64,000 nucleotides of DNA from Thalassomonas haliotis (GCF_028657945.1 NZ_CP059693.1:1550001-1614000), one strand, 5' to 3'; shown: positions 27,063 to 36,315, counted from the first letter of the stretch. The notes: a model not told the origin generated them from the letters alone. Numbers and translations are program-made.

Positions 27063-28808
27063 TTAGCGCATGTCGGCAAATTCGATATCAAAGTGTAACC
27101 CCTGGCTTTGCCCGCTATGGGCCTTTATGGTGCCGTTTAAGGTGTCTGTGACCAGGTTGTAGATGATATGGGTGCCCAGGCCGGATCCTCCTTGGGTGGC
27201 CTTGGTGGTATAAAACATGTTAAAGAGTTTTGGCAGATCTTCCTGCGCTATGCCCTGACCGTTATCGCCATAATGTATGCGCAATACCTGCTCATGTTTG
27301 CTGATATCTATGATGATTTTTCCCTGGTCGATACCTTCAAAACCGTGGACGATGGAGTTCATGATTAAATTGGTAAAGATCTGGGCGATAGCGCCGGCAT
27401 GGCTATAAATATTAATATCTTCCGAACAATTAATTTCGATACTATGACGGGTTTTTTTCAGTTTGGGGTTCAGGGACTGGATAATTTCGTGCAGATATTT
27501 GGCCATATTGATGGAGCGGATTTTATCGCTTATCTGGTCAACCGCTACCTGCTTATAACTGGTATTTAATTCAGAGGCGCGGGTCAGGTTATTCATCAGC
27601 AACTCAATGCTTTGTTTGGCATTGCGAAGAAAGTCATCTATGGTGCGTTTGGTCAGTTTTTGATTTTGGATATCCTGGTCTATCTGGGTGATGAGGTCCG
27701 ATAAATAACTGGTAGAGGTAATACTCACCCCTATCGGGGTATTGATTTCATGGGATACTTCAGCCGACAGGCTGCCTAACGTCGCCATTTTTTCCGCTTC
27801 GAGCAAGCGCTCCTGAGCTTTTTTCAGTTCAATGATCGAGCTTTTTAAATCATTGTTGGTATTGGTAAGGGTGAGCTCTGTTTTTCTGCGGCGGTTATTT
27901 TCTTCTTGCAGCTGGGTTTGTTGTTGCAACATTTCCCTTTGCTGGATTTCCATTTTCAGCATAGTGGTGCTTAAAGAAGAGGTTTTTCGCGCCACTTCCT
28001 GCTCCAGCTGCAGGTTTTGCTCATCGAGCTTGTGGTTGGCGGAAATCAGTTCGTTTTGCACTTCCGCCAGCCGCTCCTTAAAGAGCACCAGTTCATCTAT
28101 CAGGTTGTTATAGGCATCTTCGAGAATATTGAGTTCGTTATGCTCATAACTCATGGAATGCAGCTTTGACGCTTCGGGATCGTCTAAATCCAGTTGTTTG
28201 ATTTGTTCGGTTAATTCATTGAGAGGATTGGTTAATAACTGGGAAAAGGCCAGAGAAAACAAAAATACCAGGGCGGCGGTTTTCACTATGGCGTTGCCGA
28301 TCAGAAAATAAATGCCGACCTCTATGCGGTTAAAAATAACTTCATTGCTTGATAGCAGGGTAACGGTGCCGACCCGGGTGGTGCGTCCGGAAAACTCAAA
28401 GATAAGCGGGAAAGTATGGCCAAATAAGCCTTCCGACAGGGAATTAAGGTTGCGGTACTCACTTTGGCCGCCGTCTTCTGATTCAAAATTAAAACTGGCG
28501 TTATGGGCGGTTTCCCCCAACTGGGCGATGATCTGGTTATTCTCATCGGTCACTGTGATGCCTTTGATCATGGGAATGGCCACCAGGCCGTCGGAAATAT
28601 CTATTGCTTGCTGGGTATTGAGTTCCCATACCGCACGGGTCAAACTGCCGCTGAAGGTTTTTTCCAAAGTCAGCAGTTCGCTGTTGATATGGCTTTTGGT
28701 ATTGAAATATTCTGCGACAATCTGACCGCAGGTAACAATAAAGGTTAATACAAAATAAAATGATAAAACCCGCGCAAGCAACTTGCGTGAAATACTGGTT
28801 ACTTTCAT
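27063..28808 (-). CDS. Orphan membrane sensor histidine kinase
   Basis: 581 residues: TM1 at about 11-33, a periplasmic domain at 34-162, TM2 at about 163-190, a HAMP-like linker, a long coiled coil at about 225-345 rich in Gln/Glu/Leu, and a kinase core with 'SAEVSHEINTPIG' (His353), 'NLIMNSIVHG' (N-box), 'DNGQGI' and 'GGSGLGTHI' (G boxes). The coiled coil is unusually long. No response regulator is adjacent: its neighbours are rdgC and a divergent porin. No receiver domain is fused. Confidence 0.92.
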   Translation of the reverse strand: MKVTSISRKLLARVLSFYFVLTFIVTCGQIVAEYFNTKSHINSELLTLEKTFSGSLTRAVWELNTQQAIDISDGLVAIPMIKGITVTDENNQIIAQLGETAHNASFNFESEDGGQSEYRNLNSLSEGLFGHTFPLIFEFSGRTTRVGTVTLLSSNEVIFNRIEVGIYFLIGNAIVKTAALVFLFSLAFSQLLTNPLNELTEQIKQLDLDDPEASKLHSMSYEHNELNILEDAYNNLIDELVLFKERLAEVQNELISANHKLDEQNLQLEQEVARKTSSLSTTMLKMEIQQREMLQQQTQLQEENNRRRKTELTLTNTNNDLKSSIIELKKAQERLLEAEKMATLGSLSAEVSHEINTPIGVSITSTSYLSDLITQIDQDIQNQKLTKRTIDDFLRNAKQSIELLMNNLTRASELNTSYKQVAVDQISDKIRSINMAKYLHEIIQSLNPKLKKTRHSIEINCSEDINIYSHAGAIAQIFTNLIMNSIVHGFEGIDQGKIIIDISKHEQVLRIHYGDNGQGIAQEDLPKLFNMFYTTKATQGGSGLGTHIIYNLVTDTLNGTIKAHSGQSQGLHFDIEFADMR

Positions 28809-28991
28809 CTACTCACTCTATTGTTATCCTGATTGTAAATTTTAGCTATTTTACTCACCGATAACAGCTTTTATTCGCTAATTTTTAGTGTTTTAACATA
28901 ATCTTGAGCTATTGTTAATTTTACTCGGTTGTTTTTTTCTAATTTGGCAAATTTATGACATAAGTCATAAATATTTAAAATAAAAGTCACA

Positions 28992-29013
28992 TTGTCACAA
29001 AAGTGTCATAACT
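28992..29013 (+). promoter_or_regulatory. Pho box upstream of the porin gene
   Basis: Two adjacent 11-bp units, TTGTCACAAAA and GTGTCATAACT, matching the PhoB box half-site (C/T)TGTCAT followed by A/T. A further GTCA at 28964-28967 lies two units (22 bp) before one at 28986-28989. A -10-like TATGTG lies about 10 bp after the box, the usual PhoB promoter spacing. The start codon is 55 bp downstream. Confidence 0.72.
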
Positions 29014-29067
29014 TGCTGGCACTATGTGCGCAATTAAAATTTAGCTACTAACTGATTAAGGGTTACA

Positions 29068-29988
29068 ATGAAACTTTCAAACCGTGTTCTCACTCTGGCT
29101 ATTTGTTCTGCATTCACTTTACCGGCCATGGCGGCCAACGTAGATATCTATGGTAAAGCGAACCTGACTTTACAATCTTCTGATGACGGCGACGGTCAGT
29201 TTACCGAAATAAAAAGTAATGCCTCCCGCATCGGTTTAAAAGGCACCCATGCCTTAAACGATGGCTTATCCGTAGTCTATAAAGCTGAATTTCAGGTGGA
29301 CATGGACGGCGACAGCGACGATAACTTCACCGACCGTAACCAGTATGTCGGCTTAAAAGGCCACTTTGGTGAAGTCTTGCTGGGTAAAAATGACACTATC
29401 TTGAAGCAATCCCAGGGTAAAATTGATTTATTCAATGATTTAAACGCCGATATTAAAAACTTATTTAAAGGGGAAAATCGTCTGGGTGATACCCTTACCT
29501 ATAAATCGCCTAAAATAAACGGTTTCCAGTTTGCCGGTACCTATATTGCCGAAGATGAAGTCGACGCCGAAGACGGTTATTCTCTCGGACTTTTTTATGG
29601 CGATAAAGGCCTGAAAAAATCGAAAGTTTTTGCCTCCATTGCCGTAGACAACGATGTAAAGGGTTATGATATTACCCGTGCGACGGTACAGGGCAAGGTC
29701 GGCGGTTTTGTCTTAGGTGCTATGTACCAGAACCAGGAAAGCGATGACGGCAGCGCTGAAATGGACGGCTTTGTACTGTCGGCTAAATATGCCCTTGATA
29801 AAGTGGTATTGAAAGCCCAGTACCAGGATGCGGATCATGACGGTAGCGATGATAAAACCGGTGCCAGCGTCGGATTGGATTATCGCCTGGCAAAAAGCAC
29901 TAAACTATTTGCCTTCTATACTGCGTTTGATATCGACAATGCCGAAGATAAAGATTATTTAGCCATAGGGATTGAATACAAGTTCTAA
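29068..29988 (+). CDS. Outer-membrane general porin, probably phosphate-regulated
   Basis: 306 residues. Signal peptide 'MKLSNRVLTLAICSAFTLPAMA' then 'ANVDIYGKANLTLQ', the classic N-terminus of Gram-negative porins (Porin_4/OmpC-like). 'SRIGLKGTHALNDGLSVVYKAEFQ', 'RNQYVGLKGHFGEVLLGK' and the terminal strand 'YLAIGIEYKF' ending in Phe are porin hallmarks. Loops are strongly acidic (e.g. 'SDDGDGQFTE', 'DMDGDSDDN'). It is a little short for the family. The Pho box in front suggests induction by phosphate starvation, a role similar to PhoE (inference). A hairpin without T tract (GGGCATGCC/GGCATGCCC, 30038-30063) follows. Confidence 0.92.
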   Translation: MKLSNRVLTLAICSAFTLPAMAANVDIYGKANLTLQSSDDGDGQFTEIKSNASRIGLKGTHALNDGLSVVYKAEFQVDMDGDSDDNFTDRNQYVGLKGHFGEVLLGKNDTILKQSQGKIDLFNDLNADIKNLFKGENRLGDTLTYKSPKINGFQFAGTYIAEDEVDAEDGYSLGLFYGDKGLKKSKVFASIAVDNDVKGYDITRATVQGKVGGFVLGAMYQNQESDDGSAEMDGFVLSAKYALDKVVLKAQYQDADHDGSDDKTGASVGLDYRLAKSTKLFAFYTAFDIDNAEDKDYLAIGIEYKF

Positions 29989-30197
29989 GCCCTATATAAG
30001 CAAAAAGCAGAACTTTCACTGATACCCGTTTTATATGGGGCATGCCGCCTGCCTGGCATGCCCTGTCAATATCTTTACCGCATTATTTTTCCGTCTTAGT
30101 ATGCCTTCCCTTAAGCGGGAAAAGATTATTTAGTAGTTTCTTTGATTATTTTTTGTTAGCGTATTTAGCAGGATTACCGCTTTTTTATTTAAAAAAA

Positions 30198-30211
30198 TGT
30201 AACCGGTAACC
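30198..30211 (+). promoter_or_regulatory. Candidate LacI-family operator before the GH5 gene
   Basis: TGTAACCGGTAACC: a near-palindrome centred on CG with core ACCGGT, the kind of site bound by LacI-family sugar regulators. It lies 46 bp before the start codon. No such regulator is encoded in the window. Confidence 0.4.
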
Positions 30212-30256
30212 TTTTTGGTGAGTCTTAAACTTAATTAAAACGATAAGAGGCTGAAA

Positions 30257-33200
30257 ATGTTTTTATTTGATACAAAAAATAAAAGAAAAAAGGACGGGCC
30301 AGTACTACTGGCGGTTTTACATATAATATCTGCCCGGTTAGGGCGCTTTGCCCGGGTTATGGCGATAATTGTTGCCGGGCTTAGTTTGAGCGCCTGTGAT
30401 CTCGATAGTCTGCTCGATATTACCGCCATAAGTGATGATTCAGGGGTTGAAGGAGACTTTATCACTAATGATACCCGTCTGGTCATTGAAGGAACCTGGT
30501 TGGGTATGGGACATCTGAGTGTTGAATACCAGGGGAAAATTTATGATATCGACAGTTCGCCGCAATTAACGGTGCAGGGTTACCGCTGGCAGCTGGATCT
30601 TAGTGACTCGCTGCAGCAAGATGGCCGATATAAAGTGACGGCTAAGCTGGCGGTCAAAAAAGGCAGCAGGCGCTTTATCACCTCAGGGCAGGACATTGAA
30701 ATTAATACCCGCATGCCGGATTCCGGCCTCAGCATTGACAGCATATCGGAGGATACCGATATTGATGGTGATTTTACCACAAGCGATAATAGCCTATTGG
30801 TTCAGGGTAGCTGGAAGTCGGGCAGCGGTGAGCTGACGGTGACTTTTAATGGCCAGCAATACCTTAGCGGGCAATCAGCTGCTCTGAGCACAGGGGAAAA
30901 TTTTTGGGTTTTGGATGTAACCGGTTACTCGTTGGCTGTTGGCGAATACCCGGTAGAGGCGAGTGTCGCCAATATTGCCGGTAACAGCGAAACCACCAGT
31001 CGGCTGATCAGGGTGGCGCCGGCGCCTGTGGCGGTAGATTTTGTCGATGAACTTATCGACTTCGGGCAAACCTTTCAGGCTTCCTATGGCATGGCCAGGG
31101 AAAGCGGTGATAGCAAGGGGCGCTTTAATGGTGACGATAACCGGCTGAAACGGGTGGAAAATACCCGGGAATATGTGGAATATTTATTTGCCGGGGATGT
31201 AAAATCTATCAGGGTAAATACCTTCTACTGGACCGGGGAAGCAGCTACCGCGCCGTTTGAGGTGTTAGTTTCGACCACAGGCAATGATTATAAACCCCTG
31301 GCACTGACGGCGGAAAGTCTGGCTACAGCAGATGGCTGGGAGCAGGTGACTTATTCGGTGGCCGCTTTAGAAGACGGCTACGATTTTGTTACTGTTGTTT
31401 TCCCGAAAAATAACAGTGATGCCAATCCCTGGCATCCCCAGCTGGGCAGTGTCTCTGTCAGTTACCACCAAAACCCGGGGGTTAATGACAATAACCAGAG
31501 GGGGCAAAGTCAGCCTCATAGTCCGGTGTCCGGCGGACAGGCGCCGTTAGTTGTACCACAAGCCATTAAGGCAAAAACCTATGGTCAGTTCGACTATTAT
31601 ATCACCCGGGGGTTAGGGGATAAGGGCAATAAACTTTATAACGGCGAGCAGGAATTTCGCTTTATTTCTTATAACGTGCCCGAGTTGCATATGCAGGAAA
31701 GCCCCTATTGGGATGCCATAGATGCCTTTGAAAGCGAAGATGCGCTAAAAACCATAGCCGCCATGGGCGGCCAGGTCACCCGCAGTTATGTGTTATCTGT
31801 ATATAACTGGCAAATACCTTCGCGCAAACTGGTGCATATCGATATCGAAAAAGATGCCAACGGTGAGCCGATCAGGGATGGCGTCCTGGTATTTAATGAG
31901 GAGCTCCTGGTGAGTCTGGATAAGGCGCTCGATTATGCCAATAAGCACGGGGTGCGGATTATTTTCCCCTTTATCGATCGTAATTCCTGGTGGGGAGGCA
32001 TAGAAAGTTTGGCGGCACTTCGCAACTTATCCGCCGATGATTATTATAGCCATGCCACTTTAATCAATGACTATAAAACCATAGTGAGAACTATCCTTGA
32101 GCGCACCAATACTATCTCCGGTGTCCGCTACCTGGAGGATCCGGCAATTTTTGCCTGGGAAACCGGCAATGAGTTAAGGCGGGCGCCGGATGCCTGGACC
32201 GCAGAAATGGCGGCCTATATCAAAAGCCTGGACAGCAATCACCTGGTGATAGACGGCAAGGAAGTGGATCTCTCGGAAGCCGCCATGGACAACCCGGATG
32301 TGGATATTATCAGTAATCATTATTATGGCGGTGATTATAAACTCAGGTTCTTACGCGACTGGCAGAGGCTTGATAACCGCAAGCCGTTTATTGTCGGTGA
32401 AACCGGGGTGGAAAGTTTTAATGAAATTAATGATATTGTCACTGCGGTGGCGGATGAAACCAGTGCTTCCGGGTTATTACTCTGGAGCCTGCGCAGTCAG
32501 GATGCCTATGGCGGCTTTATGGATCACAGCGAAGACGGCACCGGCATTCATGCCTACCACTGGCCGGGGTTTAATGAGAATGAGAGCCGCTATCAGGAGC
32601 AAAGCGTGATCAATTTGTTGTGGGATAAAGCTTATAGCATTCGGGGGCTGCAAAAACCTGCGCTGCCGGCGCCTGATGGCGTACCTGTGATGTTACCGAT
32701 AGAAGACGCGTCAGATATTCGCTGGCAGGGGGTGACCAACAGCCAATATTATGACGTCCAGCGCAGCCAGACTCCGGAGGATGAAAGCAGCTGGCAGGTC
32801 ATCGGCGATAATCTTGTTGTCGGGGGCACTTCTGCCGGGCAATATCGTACCCGTTATCTGCAAAACTCCCTGGGACAAGTGCAGGCGGCCAAGGTCCAGC
32901 ATTTGTTCAGCGATACTTCAGTACAAACCAGGCAGCGTTATTATTACCGGGTAAAAGCGTTTAACAGCAGCGGTGAAAGTGCTTATTCGAATGTGGTCCG
33001 TTATGACGCCCTCTTTCATGATCCCCTGGAAAGCTTACCTTCAGGGCTTTCTGATGCCGGAAAATTCAAGCTCGATAGCAGCAATAGCGCTAACTTTGCC
33101 GCTGACAGCAGCCGATTGATGCGCACCGTTAATGAAGCGCAATATGTTAACTATAGCTTTGGCGAAACCATCAGTGCTTTTGAGCTGGAAAGCTATTTGT

Positions 33201-33928
33201 GGCGCGGAGGCCTTGAAGGCGATACCGACAGTTTTAAGGTGCAGTTAAGCAGTGACGGCAGCAACTGGTTTGATTATCCGGTGATTGCGCAAGATAAAGG
33301 CACCATAAACGACTGGCAGCAGCTGAAACTTTCCGGACTCAATATTCCCGGGGGCTACTATCAGCTGCGTATCGTTTTCCCGCTGGCCAGGGAGCAGGAT
33401 AAGGTCTGGGCAAGCCAGTTGGGGTCGGTCAAAATTGCCACCGGCGATCAGACATTGGCGGCCACGGGCAACTGGTTACAGGACCCGCTGACCGATTTGT
33501 CACTGGCAACGAGTTATTCTGCCGGCATGGCGATAGACAATGGCAATGCTGAAAGTTTTGGCTGGGACAGCAACCGGGTAAAACGCAGCAGTAATGCCTA
33601 TGACGCTATCATTTATTCTTTTGACAGCGATATTCGCGGCTATTATATCGATAGCTTTTTGTGGCAGGGTCTGAGTGCGCACTGGGGCAATTTCAAAGTC
33701 CAGTTATCCAAGGATGGCCAGATCTGGCAAGATGCTGTCAGAGCCGAAGCCGCCGCGACCTATAAACGGGGGGACTGGCAGCAATACAGTTTGGCTGATT
33801 TTGCTGTGGCAACAGGTTACCGGCATTTAAAAGTGCTTTATCCCGATGCCAAAGATGCCAATAACAGCTGGGCAGCCCAGGTAGGGCAGGTCAGTATTGC
33901 GGTGGCAGGGACCGCCATCAGCCAATAA
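30257..33928 (+). CDS. Large modular secreted GH5-type glycoside hydrolase lipoprotein (mannanase-like)
   Basis: 1223 residues. Start with RBS AAGAGG. A long N-region leads to a lipobox LSAC (Cys47), so the enzyme is probably anchored in the outer membrane. Order of modules: two Ig-like domains (about 50-150 and 155-255, both with 'GDFxTxDxxLxxxGxW'), beta-sandwich module A (260-405), catalytic TIM barrel (about 435-805), fibronectin-III-like domain (about 812-918), and modules B (919-1062) and C (1073-1217). Modules A, B and C resemble one another: 'F.WD..R.KR....Y..Y.F…I….(S/N).(L/F)W.G', then 'L..VS..G' endings; they may be carbohydrate-binding. In the barrel, 'ETGNELR' carries the acid/base Glu639 and 'VGETGVE' the nucleophile Glu715, as in clan GH-A family 5 endo-beta-mannanases or glucanases. 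The exact substrate is unknown. Confidence 0.82.
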   Translation: MFLFDTKNKRKKDGPVLLAVLHIISARLGRFARVMAIIVAGLSLSACDLDSLLDITAISDDSGVEGDFITNDTRLVIEGTWLGMGHLSVEYQGKIYDIDSSPQLTVQGYRWQLDLSDSLQQDGRYKVTAKLAVKKGSRRFITSGQDIEINTRMPDSGLSIDSISEDTDIDGDFTTSDNSLLVQGSWKSGSGELTVTFNGQQYLSGQSAALSTGENFWVLDVTGYSLAVGEYPVEASVANIAGNSETTSRLIRVAPAPVAVDFVDELIDFGQTFQASYGMARESGDSKGRFNGDDNRLKRVENTREYVEYLFAGDVKSIRVNTFYWTGEAATAPFEVLVSTTGNDYKPLALTAESLATADGWEQVTYSVAALEDGYDFVTVVFPKNNSDANPWHPQLGSVSVSYHQNPGVNDNNQRGQSQPHSPVSGGQAPLVVPQAIKAKTYGQFDYYITRGLGDKGNKLYNGEQEFRFISYNVPELHMQESPYWDAIDAFESEDALKTIAAMGGQVTRSYVLSVYNWQIPSRKLVHIDIEKDANGEPIRDGVLVFNEELLVSLDKALDYANKHGVRIIFPFIDRNSWWGGIESLAALRNLSADDYYSHATLINDYKTIVRTILERTNTISGVRYLEDPAIFAWETGNELRRAPDAWTAEMAAYIKSLDSNHLVIDGKEVDLSEAAMDNPDVDIISNHYYGGDYKLRFLRDWQRLDNRKPFIVGETGVESFNEINDIVTAVADETSASGLLLWSLRSQDAYGGFMDHSEDGTGIHAYHWPGFNENESRYQEQSVINLLWDKAYSIRGLQKPALPAPDGVPVMLPIEDASDIRWQGVTNSQYYDVQRSQTPEDESSWQVIGDNLVVGGTSAGQYRTRYLQNSLGQVQAAKVQHLFSDTSVQTRQRYYYRVKAFNSSGESAYSNVVRYDALFHDPLESLPSGLSDAGKFKLDSSNSANFAADSSRLMRTVNEAQYVNYSFGETISAFELESYLWRGGLEGDTDSFKVQLSSDGSNWFDYPVIAQDKGTINDWQQLKLSGLNIPGGYYQLRIVFPLAREQDKVWASQLGSVKIATGDQTLAATGNWLQDPLTDLSLATSYSAGMAIDNGNAESFGWDSNRVKRSSNAYDAIIYSFDSDIRGYYIDSFLWQGLSAHWGNFKVQLSKDGQIWQDAVRAEAAATYKRGDWQQYSLADFAVATGYRHLKVLYPDAKDANNSWAAQVGQVSIAVAGTAISQ

Positions 33929-33965
33929 TCGAGGAGAAACAGTAAAAGCTGTTGATGCCTGATGT

Positions 33966-34007
33966 GACCGCAGAGAGTTGGACTAGCCAATTGCCTGTGG
34001 TCTTTTT
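33966..34007 (+). terminator. Terminator after the GH5 gene
   Basis: Outer stem GACCGCAG / CTGTGGTC (one wobble) with an inner stem AGTTGG / CCAATT, followed by five T. Confidence 0.75.
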
Positions 34008-34084
34008 ATGTATCGAAACTCGGCGATGACGGAGTTATAGATGAAGCTGGGCGTCGCTTAGCGTTTAGAAATAAGGGGAAAGTG

Positions 34085-34120
34085 CTATTTAATAGCGGCT
34101 ATCAAGCGGCCATTAAATAG
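34085..34120 (-). promoter_or_regulatory. Hairpin spanning the arfA stop codon
   Basis: On the mRNA (minus) strand, CTATTTAAT and ATTAAATAG form a perfect 9-bp stem; the arfA stop codon (34102-34104) is in the loop region, and GGC/GCC can extend the stem. No strong U tract follows on the minus strand, so RNase III cleavage is more likely than termination. In E. coli such a structure makes arfA mRNA non-stop and places ArfA under tmRNA control. Confidence 0.6.
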
Positions 34121-34314
34121 GACTCTCGTCCTTTATGTTTTCCTTTACGCTGGTAGGCCCCTTTCCCTTTTTTGGCTTTAACCACCTGCTGGCGATAAAC
34201 TTTAGAAGTGACCAGGGCGGCAAGAAAGTTATCCCGGATCACGCCTCTGCCGGTATCGACTGCCATCTCCTCTGGGTCTTTGCCCCTTTTTAAGGTTTGT
34301 TTCTGTTTTTTCAT
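34102..34314 (-). CDS. arfA: Alternative ribosome-rescue factor ArfA
   Basis: 70 residues from the ATG at 34314, with GAGG upstream; a longer frame back to 34434 has no family support. The family core is intact: 'GRGVIRDNFLAALVTSKVYRQ' region (residues 22-42) and 'KAKKGKGAYQRKGKHK' (46-61), matching the ArfA pattern KGxIxDNxxxALLxxxxFRxRVxxxKKGKGSYxRKxKH. ArfA enters ribosomes stalled on non-stop mRNA and recruits RF2. The basic KKGKG segment binds the empty mRNA channel. The protein ends ten residues after the last core Lys, shorter than E. coli ArfA. The hairpin over the stop codon suggests the usual tmRNA-dependent control. Confidence 0.92.
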   Translation of the reverse strand: MKKQKQTLKRGKDPEEMAVDTGRGVIRDNFLAALVTSKVYRQQVVKAKKGKGAYQRKGKHKGRESYLMAA

Positions 34315-34451
34315 GATCTTGACCTCATTAATATTGGCTTCATTGCTGAAAATAAAATAAGCGTAAGCAGCGAGCTTACGCTTGGTAGTATTGGACTTAC
34401 GGGGGAGTTTAGTCCTCCTTAAGCCGTCAATCAAGGGGAAGCTATAGACTG

Positions 34452-35984
34452 CTAACGGCTTTTTTCCTGTACCCTTAGCACACCCATAAAGGTACTGGTG
34501 ACTATATCGTTGTCCTCACCCACCTGAGCAGCGGCATAAGTGCTGTTAAACCTGACTCCTTGCCCCAGGGCTTGATGAAAAACAGCAGCGCCCGAGTTCC
34601 AGTCCATGGCTTCGAGTGTCCAGGTATTGTCCCGGGAGCCGATGCAATAGGCGAGCTTGCTGGCAGCGCTCATGGTAGGGATGCCGTTGGGACAACTGAT
34701 ATCATTGGACCAGACGCTTTTCATTGATTTTTCTGTGTTATCCCACTGGAACTTTTCAACGCCAAACGGTTGGTTATAGCTTTGTCCCGATAATAAGATG
34801 GTCCAGAAATTCCCCAGCAAGGGCCATTTTTGGGTGTTTAAGGTATAGTCGTTGTTAACCACCATAGCGCCATAGCCGTGCACTAATACCGATTGCTCTG
34901 AAATACTGCGACTGGCCTTGCTATTGCCGAAAGTGACCGGGATCTCGGCGGCGATGCGGATGTGCTTTCCCGGGGCGACAGGTGTCCAGTCGGCGGGAAT
35001 TTTATCCCGCCACATCAGTACTAAATGGGTCAGCTCCTGGCCGTCGGTGAATACCACAAACTTATCTTTATCCTTGCCTGTGCCCATCAGGGTCGGGGTC
35101 GAACCTGAGCCTGTACCTAACCTTCCCGGCCAGGGAGTTTCAGGTCCGTGTTGGTAGTCAGCACGCCATATTGAAGTGATACTGTTGCCGTCAAATGCCA
35201 GTCTGTGCATGTATTTACTGGTCACGACATAGATGCCGCCTTCTTCGTCCACGGCGAGTGAGTTTGAAATAGTTTCTTCTTCACCCAGTCGGTAGGAATA
35301 CAGGCTGGCAAAATCCCGGGAAAGCAGGGCGATAAGCCCTAAGTTGGTTGCCAACACCAGATAGCCGTCATAGCTGAGGTTAATGCCGATAATATACTCG
35401 TCCGGGCTTTTCAGTATATTTTCCGGCAGGGTAAATTCGGCGGTTTTTTCCAGGACTTGTTGCTGCGGCGGTTTGCCGCTTGTGGCTTTATCCCGATATT
35501 TTGCCAGGGTGCGGCCTTTAGGGACATAGAGGTCATTATCAATATCTGTGACCACATATGCGCCGGTTTCGCCATTGGCGGTGACATCCGATTTTCTCAG
35601 TTGATGTACGTTTTCGATACCGGGTTCATTCAGGTCCAGCTTATACATAGTGGTCGCGGTGGAGCCGTATACTGCGCGTTGGCCGTTGCTGTAGCTTTTA
35701 CCGTAGGCCAGGGTGATGGAAGGAAATTCTTGCGCCAAAAAAGCAACCTCAAGAGCTTCACCCGGCTCAGGACCCGGCAGGGGGGAAGAGGCCTGGTTAT
35801 AGGAGTTGCGGTGAGACATAGGCCAGGGAGAGTCGGCGAGATAAGGGTTCACCGGCGGTTCAAAATTGTCCGGTCCCACTTCTGTTGCCAGGGTAGCACT
35901 TGCTAATAGCAGCGATACCGGCAAGGAGCAGGCAAGCAAACTTGTCTGCAGTATATCTATTATTGGCGATTGGGCTGATTTCAT
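34452..35984 (-). CDS. Secreted beta-propeller-like protein, unknown function
   Basis: 510 residues from the ATG at 35984, preceded by AAGGA at good spacing; an upstream frame to 36038 lacks an RBS. A signal peptide runs to about 'SATLATE'. The body shows repeated beta-rich segments of propeller type: 'VYGSTATTMYKLDL', 'GAYVVTDIDNDLYVPKG', 'YDGYLVLATNLGLIALLSRD', 'NSLAVDEEGGIYVVTSKYMHRL' (residues about 75-250), resembling PQQ/quinoprotein-like repeats, although no cofactor residues can be assigned. The N-terminal 'PWPMSHRNSYNQASSP' recalls the opening of such repeat proteins. No pathway can be named. Confidence 0.65.
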   Translation of the reverse strand: MKSAQSPIIDILQTSLLACSLPVSLLLASATLATEVGPDNFEPPVNPYLADSPWPMSHRNSYNQASSPLPGPEPGEALEVAFLAQEFPSITLAYGKSYSNGQRAVYGSTATTMYKLDLNEPGIENVHQLRKSDVTANGETGAYVVTDIDNDLYVPKGRTLAKYRDKATSGKPPQQQVLEKTAEFTLPENILKSPDEYIIGINLSYDGYLVLATNLGLIALLSRDFASLYSYRLGEEETISNSLAVDEEGGIYVVTSKYMHRLAFDGNSITSIWRADYQHGPETPWPGRLGTGSGSTPTLMGTGKDKDKFVVFTDGQELTHLVLMWRDKIPADWTPVAPGKHIRIAAEIPVTFGNSKASRSISEQSVLVHGYGAMVVNNDYTLNTQKWPLLGNFWTILLSGQSYNQPFGVEKFQWDNTEKSMKSVWSNDISCPNGIPTMSAASKLAYCIGSRDNTWTLEAMDWNSGAAVFHQALGQGVRFNSTYAAAQVGEDNDIVTSTFMGVLRVQEKSR

Positions 35985-36269
35985 GGTTACATTCCTTGTA
36001 GTTATTTGGGGAGTTCGTGCCATCTTCAGGCAAAACACAGGAAAAACCAGTCGAAGCCAAATATCAAGTGGCGAATGCTCAGGTTTTCAATAGATTACGT
36101 TTTTCTTTAGTGTGAATTACCTGGGTTACAAATTATTACGGTTTTGCCGGGCTGAGGGTAACTTTGTCTGGCTGTTTTTTCTTATTGCCGGAAGGTTTAT
36201 CGGTGAGCTTAACTTTGGGTGGGAGCTGCTAATATGTAACTTGCAGGTGATATCCTGGTGTGTTTGTGG

Positions 36270-36297
36270 TTAACTGGATATATAGTGTTAGGATAAT
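36270..36297 (+). promoter_or_regulatory. Candidate promoter of the solute-binding-like gene at 36316
   Basis: TTAACT (36270-36275), 16-bp spacer, GATAAT (36292-36297, five of six consensus bases). The remaining divergent gap 35985-36315 shows nothing else. Confidence 0.5.
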
Positions 36298-36315
36298 GCG
36301 AATTCTTAAGGGCTT

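Noticed and set aside
30038-30063. GGGCATGCC/GGCATGCCC hairpin as the porin terminator
   Set aside because: A strong stem but no T tract follows; kept only as a remark under the porin.
35457-35906. A 149-codon + strand frame inside the beta-propeller gene
   Set aside because: Antisense to the better supported secreted protein with RBS and signal peptide.
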